This document shows positions 49,301 to 61,000 of a DNA stretch of 64,000 bases, piece after piece (the first letter of the stretch is position 1; each line of letters begins with the position of its first letter). The stretch is from Brachynemurus nebulosus. Its lineage: Eukaryota > Arthropoda > Insecta > Neuroptera > Myrmeleontidae. Below the pieces are notes generated by a model. It searched no databases. It was not told the origin of the DNA and saw nothing but the letters and a program-made list of their open reading frames with translations. The translations under genes were made by a program, and so were the position numbers. Location: positions 13,169,527 to 13,233,526 of the forward strand of contig JAPWDM010000013.1 in assembly GCA_035578155.1 (NCBI GenBank). The letters are read 5' to 3'.

Positions 49301-52300
49301 GAGAAAGGGGTAATTTTCGATTCTTACTGATTTGTTCTCAAAAATTTCCTTAGGCTAGTCTTCAAATCCAGCCAAAGGAAATTCCTCAGCCTTGTAATAA
49401 AATTTATAGCCCCCCAATGAAAAATACTTTATATGACGATTCTGTTAGGGATCACTGTTTTCCCAAGTCTAGTTATAACTTTTAAATAATAAAATTATTT
49501 TTTTTCTTACGAAAAAATAAAATCAAGATGGTTATATTAAAAACGTTTATTTCATTTTTCTTGCGGTAAAATTGGTTTTAAGAAAATATAAATTTATAAA
49601 AGAAAAAAAAATGAAGATAATAAAAATAAGACAAACAGCAATTGACTGACTGATTGTGAGATCTTGTGTTTTGTTGTTTTAATAAAAGATGAAATATGAA
49701 TAAAGAAATATGAAATAATTTAATAATGTAGAAAAGAAAATTCAGCCATTACAGCCAATGTTATAGTGAGGCTTCCTATAAAAAGCAAATTGAAGTAATC
49801 GAGTGATTTTTGCCCCAAATTTAATTAACACGTTCATAGCCGATCACGCGATATCGCTTGAAATGGCTACTCTACTATATGTCCAATTACATGATATATA
49901 GAAGCTACTTATTCACCATAAAATATTTGGCCATCTCACAGAGTCTATATTTTTAGCTTGGCAATGAAAGTGTTAAAAATCAATATGTAATTATTAATTT
50001 TTCAAAATTATCCCATTATTGAATTACAAAAAAAGTATACTGTCAATAGGAGTAGGTAGAGGGGGGGGGGTGAATACAATTTTTTAAACTAATTTACTCC
50101 AACTGTAGCAAAATAGGAGTAGTAGTAATAGGAGTAGTAGCACCGTGGGTACAATTACGCCGTTTGCGTCGTAGGGCACAATCTAGGAACCAAACGGCAA
50201 AATTTCTAAAAATATCATCAAAATCGATCAAATAGTTCCAAAGTTATACTCACAGACGTACAGACAACCATACCGACAGACGCAAGTTCAGGAAGTCCTA
50301 AACCGTAAAATGTGGATCATAATTTTTATTTTAGAAGGAAAAAAATTTTAATATTTCAACAGTGATTACAATACTTTTGCTACTTTAGTAGTCCCGTAAG
50401 TAAAATATGGATTACATAAAACAAAAATAAAATATGGAACCCTGTAAAATTACAAAATTTATTTTCATATTTATCAAAATGCATTAATTTTCGTCTGCGA
50501 AAAAAAAAAATTATGCTCTTTAAAAATTTATATCTATTTAACAAAAAAAAGCGTGTTGGATTATAAATATTTAAAATATGACAAACAACAAAAAAAAGCA
50601 TTTTCCAGACTAAAGTTTATGATAATATTTTTTACATCACATAACACATATGTACATTTAGAACAGTGAAAAATTCGGTGAAAATGACGGGACAAAAAAC
50701 TCATTAATTAATTACATAATTTTTTTCTTCTCTCTAATATTATTAAAATTTTACTTCAGTATGTACGCAGATCAAAAATCATAAACTTGGATGCTGTTAA
50801 TTAGACTTTTTGGATGTACCTAATTAAAATTGTTAATAATGTTAATAAAAATTTTTTTTTTGGTTAATTACGTAATCCACGACCTGATTTAATTAATTAG
50901 ATTATGTAATTAATCCATTATATTATTAATTTATTTCATTACGTAAGTTTAATGCTCTTTTAATTATGACTTTTTTTGTTAGTGTTTTTTCATTAAATTC
51001 GATCAAATGAAATAAATATTTGATTTAAGGGGTAATAACACTGTAAAAACTGATAAAAAGTTTTTTTTAGAAGGCATTGCTTTTACCCCTTAATTAAGGA
51101 ATTATGAATTCAGTGAATTTTTAAAAAAATTCAAAAGTTTATTTTGATTCAAAAATATACTTGGAATGTTATATATAGAGTATATCAGATTAATGTAGTT
51201 CAAATGTTAAAAATTTTTTGCATCGTCCCTGAGTTAAAATTTATATTTATACTAAATTAAAAATTTGGGGGACAAGTCTACCCACACCCTCAACTTTCCA
51301 TTGAGTGTCCTTAAAAACTAGAGACTACTGTATATAAATAATTCTTTTCTCATTTCAGGAGGCTCCACCCTCCAAACCCTCGACAGGGACCTTGCCCCCT
51401 GTTTCTCACTGAGGGGCATTGCGCCCGGTATCTCGTGGGGGAATTCACCCCTAATTAAACAAATGATATCATTATTTATTCTCGAGATATGCGAGACGAA
51501 AAATATTTCATAAAAAATTTTGTTTCGATTTTTTATTAATAAAAACAAACCGCTAATCCGAATTTGCTGAAAACTTTATCCGGTCTTCATTTGTTAATTG
51601 CGCATCCAATGAAATTAGTCCGGAGTTGATATCATCATTTGTTCTTGAGATATGCGAGACGGGAAAAAATTCACGAACGAACGAACGATAAAAACGATGG
51701 ATTCGGATTCTAGTGACCTTGAAACGTGGAAATATGTCCAAATTAGCGATTCGTAAAATCGCACCCATTACAATAACTTCCAATGGGAAGTTAAAAATAA
51801 ATTTTGATAAAAAATATATTTTCTAAAATTAACCAAGTCCCGTTTAAATGTCTCGATATCGAAAATTAACATGAAACGAATTAGAAATTTAATCGATAAT
51901 ACACATATTGGTTTTGTGTTGAAGGGGTTAGAGTTATCTTTTATTTTAATAAGATACAAGGGTTACCACACTGATAGACAGAATAATAATTGTGAATGAA
52001 ATGGAAATTCGGATTATATAACCTCTCACTACTCTATATAGTGTATTATCGTATTAAGGATCAATAAAACATAAGTTTTTGTCTACTATTATATTAATAC
52101 ACTAGTGCGATAATATGTGTAACTATGTTGGCTTCTCATTTTAATGTTTAAACTTTTCGATTGTATAATTTGATTAAAGTTTTCATATCGTCAACATTAA
52201 ATGAAGGAGATGTTATGTCAAAAATTTTATACAGAATGTTTCAGAGGTAGCACGCCATGTAGGTTATTGATTGTCGATACACAAGGTGTCCCTGATAGAA

Positions 52301-54992
52301 TTATCAATATTGAGATCTTGTAAATAGTGACACGTCGAATGTTATTTCCAAACGTTCCAAGTTCCACGCAGCTTAGGAACTGTAGCCTTAAAAAGCCATA
52401 ATTCCAAATTTATTTTTCTTTTAAATTGTAATTTTATCTTCACATTCTGATAGCACTTTTTCTACCCGTTTTCGAATTTTAATTACGGATTTTTGTTTTT
52501 TATGGAATATAAAATAGATTTTGCCGTAGTTAAATAGCGTTTTTTCTCCCCTTTCTATTGATCCTCAAAAACTTAGGAAAAGTGTATTTTGAAAATGAAA
52601 TTTTTTCTTTAAAGTTTCGCTTGAGAAATTAACAAATTACGTAGCAAGTAACTAATAAACTAAGCAAATTTTTTTTCAGTTTTAACCGTTTACAGTGCTG
52701 ATAATTTTATTAGGGACATCCTGTATAAGACTGTTAACTAATTTGTTTGTTTTGTTCTGGAGCACACTGTTTATTTGTGTTTACAAATGTACCTTATTAC
52801 AGTCGTTTTTTGTTTTGTTTTTAATAAAAGGTAAAATGAAACATTTAGAAACTTTTTATAGGCACTTACAGTTAAAGTTTCACGCATTAAGGTCTACAAT
52901 TTTAATTCGGCATATTTTGTTATCGAAAGTTTATTAAAATGGGTTAATTCATTAACTACTGACACAGTGGTGTTATGAAGATATAAAAAATTTTGAAAGT
53001 AACAAAAAAAACACAGTGAAACTAAAATGGATCAAGAGTTTTTCCATATGGATGAAAATGTTATAAAAATTAACATCTCTATAAAAATTAGAATTAGAAA
53101 GATAAAAATTAACAAGAAATCAGTCAAAGGTGCGTATTTTAGTGTTCCGTATAAATTGAAAAACTTAAAAAGTGTTGCACATTGAAAAAAGTTTGGGCGA
53201 CACTGTTATTGACCAGTGAAAGTTATTATTTTATAGTAGGTAATTTTTTAATTTTTCTTTAATTTATCTGTTAGGCGGTAAAAATATGCATATGTACTTG
53301 AGGCTACTTCGACCGATAGTGTTTCTCTTAGTTACATTTCCATTACATCCAAGAAAAGAACCTTTTCCAGTACCATTTCTATCATAAAAATTTGGTTGTA
53401 ATACACGGAGAGAAAAATCCTATAATTTTTGTAGAGAAAATTTCAGAAAAATTACCATGCTCCTCTATAATCCGTGCGCGATCGACGACCAAAATAAAAA
53501 ATATGTGCTAGCATGGTAAAATTTAATGTGGTGCTAACACAACTTTTATCACACTCTTATGCATGTATATTATAGTTTAATTCTTGTTGTCGTACTCTTT
53601 CATTTGCGCATCTGACTCGCGACCTTATATTGGTTGCACTGTACCTGTAAAAACATGTATACAAAAATGATTGTAACAATATATTCTAATACATATACTA
53701 AAGATAGGTACATAAATAACAAAAAGATGAATTAAACGATGACATCATCCTAAGAGAGTGTAAAAGCAACTGACTACTAGCTGCATCAAGGTGCTTGGTG
53801 CGAGCTGTCTGACAAAGTTTCTTCCACAGTCCACAACTATGGTTCGCATGTAACCCATGTAACTCGCTGATTGAGGTACATTTCATTATAGCGTTCCCAA
53901 CACAATCAACCTTCTTTCTGTTTTTTTTTCTTTCTATTATTATCAAGTTAGCATGGTAATTTTTTTGATAAACACAATTAGAAATTATTTTTTTGTCGGT
54001 AATGGAACTTTTTACTGTGCTGTTTTACAAATTTTACGGAGATAATATTACGAAAAGAACATTCCATCCTTTAAATTTTTTATGATTAATTATAATCTTT
54101 ATATTTTTACCTTACAGAATTTAATATGTTCGCCTTTTACACGTCGATTGTAGTGCTGAGCACAGTAATTTTTATAGGAATTTTCTCTCCGTGTAGAAAT
54201 GGCAACTCTCAAAAAACTCACATGGTATATTATGTCTACGCATATTTTATATACAGTTTCAACATCTGCAAATTCTTATATTTGTTAAATTATCTACGAC
54301 TAGACATACATCTCAATTTTTTACGCTCACAATGAATGATACTAAACAACACTGTACGAAGGAGCGGTATAGATACCGCGATGCTTTTAATTTAATGACT
54401 CTCGGGCCGTATTTTCTCTCTCATAACTCACAAACTGAAATAAAATAATTTTCATTCGATAAACTTAGAGCAGACGGTGAAATGATGCATAAAGTCGACC
54501 TTTTTCTGTATTTTATTAACAGACAAAAAGTAAATTACATATGTAAAATTTAAGGTATATAAATCCACTTCGGTATATTACAAAAAAAAAGTACGGACTG
54601 AAACTATTAGGATTCCGAAAAAGTGTTGCCGCTTCGAAACCCTAAAAAGAACAATTAACTATAGAAAAACATTGTCGAAAAAAGTCAACAAAAAAATAAC
54701 ATTAACAAAACTGACGACAAAAAATGCGTGAAAAGGGAAAAAAAGTCATAAAACAAGATAAAAGCTCCAAATTAATACATCAAGGTAAATTATCTTCCTT
54801 CCATCTTACCCCATTTTCCATTATCATTTTGGGTAGCTATATTTTTGCCTAATGCGTACTTAAATAATGACATTTTTAGTCGAATATTTCCTTGAAGAAA
54901 TCGGATTTATACAGCCTATACGATAAGAACGGCGAGAGTAGGGGCACTATCCGTTTTCGGACTCGTAGAACACGATTCTGAAGAAAAAAATG

Positions 54993-55061
<69 letters not shown>

Positions 55062-58000
55062 CCCGCTACCTTTTAATATGTGTAGGGCCCCCCTATGGAA
55101 AATAAGAACTGAAATTTGGTAAGTGGGGCTCATTCCGATGCACAACAATACTATCAAAGTGGGGCCAAATTTTGGATCCGACCCAACCTTTCAGAGGGTG
55201 GTGGGAGCGGTAAAACAATAAAACTTTTCCAAACCGGTTGGAAATAATGTTTCGGTCAATTATTTACAAAATATCCAAAATTCAGCTTCCTAGGATGAAT
55301 TGGAGGGAGTAGAGGGGGAAAAAAGTATTTTGGCTGGATCTAACACGCCCACAGCCCCCCAGAATTAACGCAGAGAGTTGAAATTCGGTGTATTGATAAA
55401 GTTCGTACCTAGGTTGTACTTTTTGGAGGTTTTAATATTTTACCCCCCACCCCCTCATTTTTAAGCTACAATTTCATGCTTTTTTGACGTTTTTGAAGTT
55501 TGTACCACTCGCACAGGTCACCCAAATAAACCTAGAGGGCTGAAATTTTGTGTATAGGTTAATTTAATAGCCAGCGACTGTTTTTTGGAGGTTTCAACTT
55601 TTAACCCTTACCCTCGCGATTTTTACGCCAATATTTCCTTGATTTTTTGCTTTTTTCCTAACACATCTAGAGACTCTCTAAGGAAACCTATAGGGCTGAA
55701 ATTTTGTACGTGTATTGAGTTAGTATCCAGCTGGTGCCTTTTAGGGATTCCACAGTCATTGTTTATTTATAAAGTAGGAAATTTGGATTTTTATTATTTA
55801 TAAAATAGAAATTTTGGATTTTTTTTGGAGGCCTTCCAGTTAAAAACTTAAAACCTTTTTTTAAAGCCCCGATCAACCGGATACTCATCATCAGTTTTGA
55901 AACCACCAAAATGATAAATCGCTTGTAGACTTTCAATTATACACTTCGCTTGTAGACATTCAATACCGAAGATGAAAGGAAAAATTCGACTTCCGTGATG
56001 GGGCCCCGCTGCTCACGGCGTTTCTTATAAATGCCTGTAAATATCTTTCTTTCTGCCTTCTGCTATACTCCATTAAATGTTAAAGGAATTTAATGGCATA
56101 GGAGAAAACTTGCCTTACAAAAATTCACTTAAATATTCAAGATAAAAAAGGGTATTGTCAATCAGAGTTGATAACGTTGATGAAGAGATTAAATATTGTA
56201 TTTTTCGTCTAAGTTGAGAAAAACGTCCTGTAAAACATTATGTCTGACAAATTACTTCAGTCACACAGGAAGTTTATATTCCAAATTGAACTTAAATATG
56301 GAACGTTTATTTCTGAATTACAAACGCGACGGTTACTCTATGTTTTTGAAAGTGTAACGAAATCAGTAATGGTTGGGAGCAAGCGGCCAAACTGCCAACA
56401 ACAAGTTACGTCACAAAAATGGGAGGAGCTTCCCCACTTTCTATATGGTGATATACATATTTAGAGTTTGTGTCTGTATGTGTGCTGTAGTATGGATATT
56501 TGTATGTGTAATATTCCGTACATATGTATAGCTTGGTCATTGGAGGGAGATGATACATATACCATACCTAGACACTCGGCAATAGTACGTATACATAATG
56601 CTGGTGTAATACGTATGTATACAAAAATTATGGAACAGAGAAAATATAAGAAGGGAAAATAATTTTTTCTTTTGAAGTTTTTTTTTTTTTTTTGGGGGGG
56701 GGGGGGGGGAAATGAACTTTTGAGACGAGGGCTTCCCAGTCGAAATCCCTCCAGGGCGTAAAAATTATAGTTACGCTACTGGTTATATCCAAATGTCTAA
56801 TCTGTTAGGAATGTTAAACAATTTGTGAAGGGAAAAAAAACGGGCTACTTTAAGATATGAATTTCTTCGAGCATCACTGTCTACGGAAATTAAAAAATTT
56901 TGACGTTATTCATAAATTAGATGAAAATTTGTATAAAAATGTATATATACAGTTTGATACTATTCCTAACATTAGGTAAAATGGTTTTTCTCAAGTCTCC
57001 TTATAACAGATGTTAAATGCAATAACCATTGTTATAAATCGTATTAGGTACATTATTTCCAACAAAAGGATTGTCAAAGAAGGGTCCCACATGAAAAATG
57101 AATAGATCAAACAGAGAAAAAATTTAATTTAGAACATTTTTGACAATACCGAATATGTTTTTTTTTAGTAACATTAAGTAAATTCCAATTTAATATTTTC
57201 AATCAGGGGTTTGCAAAGTTTTACGTTGGTGGCCACGAAAAAATTTAAAAATAAGGACACAAAAAGACAATGGTCTTCAACTGCTCAATTGCAGAGTGAA
57301 TTTTGACCGATCTCTTATTCGAATTTACAATTTGAAAGCATAACAGAAAAACCACATCCGAAAAATAAGTTCCATCTTCTGAACGAACCTAGATTACTCA
57401 GATTTCACTAACAGATCCGATTTGTATCATTCGGCTAGCTATCAATTTAAAAAAAGAAAAAAATTAAACTTCGTAACATCATCACAAATACAAAATTTTT
57501 TAAAAGCTCCAAAAACGGAAAGTGTAGTTTTGATGCTAGAAACTTAAAACTTGAAACTGAAAATGTTTAAGAATAATATGAATGAACCCTAATGCTGGGT
57601 TATACTAGTTTTTGAGAAAAACTAAAAATATATTCTGTAACCGCGATACTCATTTGTTTGTTTGTTTGTTTTTGATGTGGGTGGTATCTCTTATAGATAA
57701 AATTTAGAAAAACAGATATAAAACCTAAGTTTTGTGGTATTTTGAACTGAAATATATGCCAGCTTTATTTGACGAGAGGTTACACCAGCTTTAAAAATAA
57801 ATAGGTTATGTAAGATGCTGCCTGCGTCAGGGGTATTTTCCAATTTGAATATTTGACAAACACACAGTATTTCCTTTGTCTAGAGCACACAATGCTCCCT
57901 GGAGAGTATCGTAAAAGACGACGTAGTTTAACAATATTTACGACTGACTCCTTCCGGTTTGCCCAGAATGATATTATTATCATGTTCTCAAGGGAGGAGA

Positions 58001-61000
58001 CATTTTTTTTTAATTAAGAAAATTATACTGAAAGTAGAGCCATTTAGAGTTGATTTATCTAACAATTTATTAATAAATACATAATTAACTATTAAGAAGA
58101 ATTGTTCCGTTGTTTATACCATTGTTTGCCAAACTTTCTTATCTTACGCACACTTACTTTCTTAATACGTACACGGAGAGAAAAATCATATAATTTTTGT
58201 AGATAAAATTTAAGAAAAATTGCCATGCTCTCTTATAATGTGTGCGCGGTCGACGACCAAAGTAGAAAATATTTTACGATCATGTAAATATTATTAAATT
58301 GAAACGTAAAAAGTATTAGTCATGGTTTCATAAAAATTGTTGTGCTAGCATGGTAAAATTTAATGTGGTGCTAACACAACTTTTATCACACTCTTATGCA
58401 TGTATATTATAGTTTAATTCTTGTTGTCGTACTCTTTCATTTGCGCATCTGACCCGCAACCTTATGTTGCTTGGGCTGTGCCCACTGAGGAACAATCGAT
58501 CTTTTCCGACCTTTGATTCTTTATGATGCATACAAAATGATTGGCAACAATATATTCTAATACTGATTATAGTGAAGTAACAAAATTATGAATTAAACGG
58601 TGACCGTCCTGTAAGACATTCTAATGAATACTGTTTAGTGTTTGCACATCACACCACACCAGCCTGGCTATGTGACCTTCATGTATGATTGTGTTGATAC
58701 CTTCTGCAGCCTGCCTGGCCATGTGACAGCGTTGACACCTTCTCTTTCTTTCTTTCTACTATTGGCAGATAGCATTTGAAATATTATAAGACAGCATGGT
58801 AATTTTTGTAAGAAAAACAATTAAAAACGATTTTTTTGTTGGGAATGAAACTTTTTACTGTGCTGTTTTTACAAATTTTACGGAGCTAATATTACGGAAA
58901 GAACATTCTATCCTTTAAATTTTCTATGATTAATTATAATTTTTATATTTTTACCGTACAAAATTGAATATGTTCGCCTTTTACACGTCGATTGTAGTGC
59001 TGAGCACAGTAATTTTTCTATGAATTTTCTCTCCGTGTATTTTGTTATATACGAGGTAACCCCACGGTCCGATTTGTTTTTGAAAGGCCTCTAGACACTT
59101 TTCCAGTGAAAACCTAAAACGATCTAAATTAATAAATATCTTCAGATCTAACAAGTTTTCACTATGAAATATTCCGCAAAAGGGAATTGTCACTGTATCA
59201 TCACAGCTCAGTAGACTGTATTCATTGGAAATGGGTATAATTACATGTCTGTACGTAATAAGAACCCTTAATGGAAGATTAAGTGGATATTTTTTCTTTT
59301 ATTATTCGTAGGTACTTATAACAGGATTACAGAATTAGTAGATACCTCTATACAACTGAATACAAATAATTTAAATATGGTCATAAGTTTGAATACTCGT
59401 TGCAATTATACATATATACATATTATACTCAAGCGCGGGTATAGGGGGGATTATGGGGGGAGTCAAGACCGCTGCTCCTCCGAACGAAAGTAAATTTTAT
59501 CGTTATTTTTCAATTTTTACCTTAAGGTATTTGGTGTGAGATAGTCAGGTATAAAAAGTATAGCTCAGCGAAAGAAATTTCTTTTTTCAAAAGTTAAATA
59601 ATGTGCTAATTAATATTCATCAGTTAATATATTTGTATGCCACTTGTTTTTTTGAATTTCCGCGCGTTTATGTTGGAGCAATATAAAAGCATTGTTGAAA
59701 AAGCGTTGAAAAAGCGTTGTAAAATGATGTTTATAAATTATATTTAAAAAAAAGCGCGGTCAATAATTTTTATTTGTTATTAAATATGGTTTGTAACTTT
59801 GTAATTTATAACATATTAAATTTTTATCAAATGCCTCTGACACCTTTTCATTTTATTCAAAAGAATCGTGTGAATATGTTAAAATTACGAAACTTTGAAA
59901 CTATTTTTCTCAAAACTGGGGTGATCAATTTTTTTTTTCGGGGTAGGCTCGAATTATTGGTATTGAATTAAATAAATGTCTAGAGAAGTTTCGTCAAAAT
60001 CCTTTGAAAAATCGTTTTTCGGACTAACTACCTTAATTGTGCTGTAAGTGTTGATGCTCACTGAAAAAAATTTGATTTGAATTTTAATCATCAAATTTGC
60101 TAAAAATCATAAATAAAATAACAGGATTCTGAAACTAGGAAGAGGATTATAGGTTTTAGAAATCGTTTTTTTCATTTTTTTCCAAAAGTTAAACACATAC
60201 AACTCTGGGAAACACCACTTCTGTCGAATCAGATCAATTTCTAAGAGTGTAAAAAGTAATTAACTTGTTATTATGTCTGAAAATACACTTTTTTATTATA
60301 AACCTCGATACGCAACGGTGGTGCGGCTCTCTTATCGAGTCCTTTATATAGTTCCCCTTCTACAATATTTGAAAGTAGAAGAAAATACTCCTTTTTCATT
60401 CGGGTATACTCGACCTGCTGCCGAATGTACACACGATGCTATTCTCTTACGTTTGTACACTTGGTGCACTGTCGGATATACTCGGGCCATCGCGCGAGTA
60501 TACCCGAAGCATATCACACCCAGTGACATAACATAAACTTGCAAGTTTTACTCCCTCCAAAATAATAGTTCTCACTTTAAAAATATGTATTTACGAAACC
60601 ATCAAAAACATATGATCCCCACGTAAATTCAAAACTGCAGACGTCCCTGTATATATTGGATATATACATATGTCTCTATTATACTCACTATAGGACTTTA
60701 TTTAGTAACTTTCATAATTATAACAGTCACAATCGCATATAAAATGAAGAAAATTTGTCGTTTTATGATCTCATAAAATGGTTACACTCAAACAATTTTA
60801 TTTATGTATGCACTACATTGTGAAATGTTGAATATGCTTTAAATAGAGATATTATTAGTTTTATAAAGTTACATGGTCGTTTTCTATTTTCGAATAATTT
60901 TCAAATATAATTTAAAATGGAAATGTATTCTTCTATATTTTTATTGTTGCGGAATAAATTACAATTTTTATTTTAATAAAGTCTCCTGTTAGTTTTGAAG

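Noticed and set aside
54876..55157. 93-codon minus-strand open frame
   Set aside because: Held open by a 62-bp TA microsatellite.
57205..57240. CAGGGGTTTGCAAAG as hAT terminus
   Set aside because: Typical wording for one hAT end, but no partner end or duplication found nearby.
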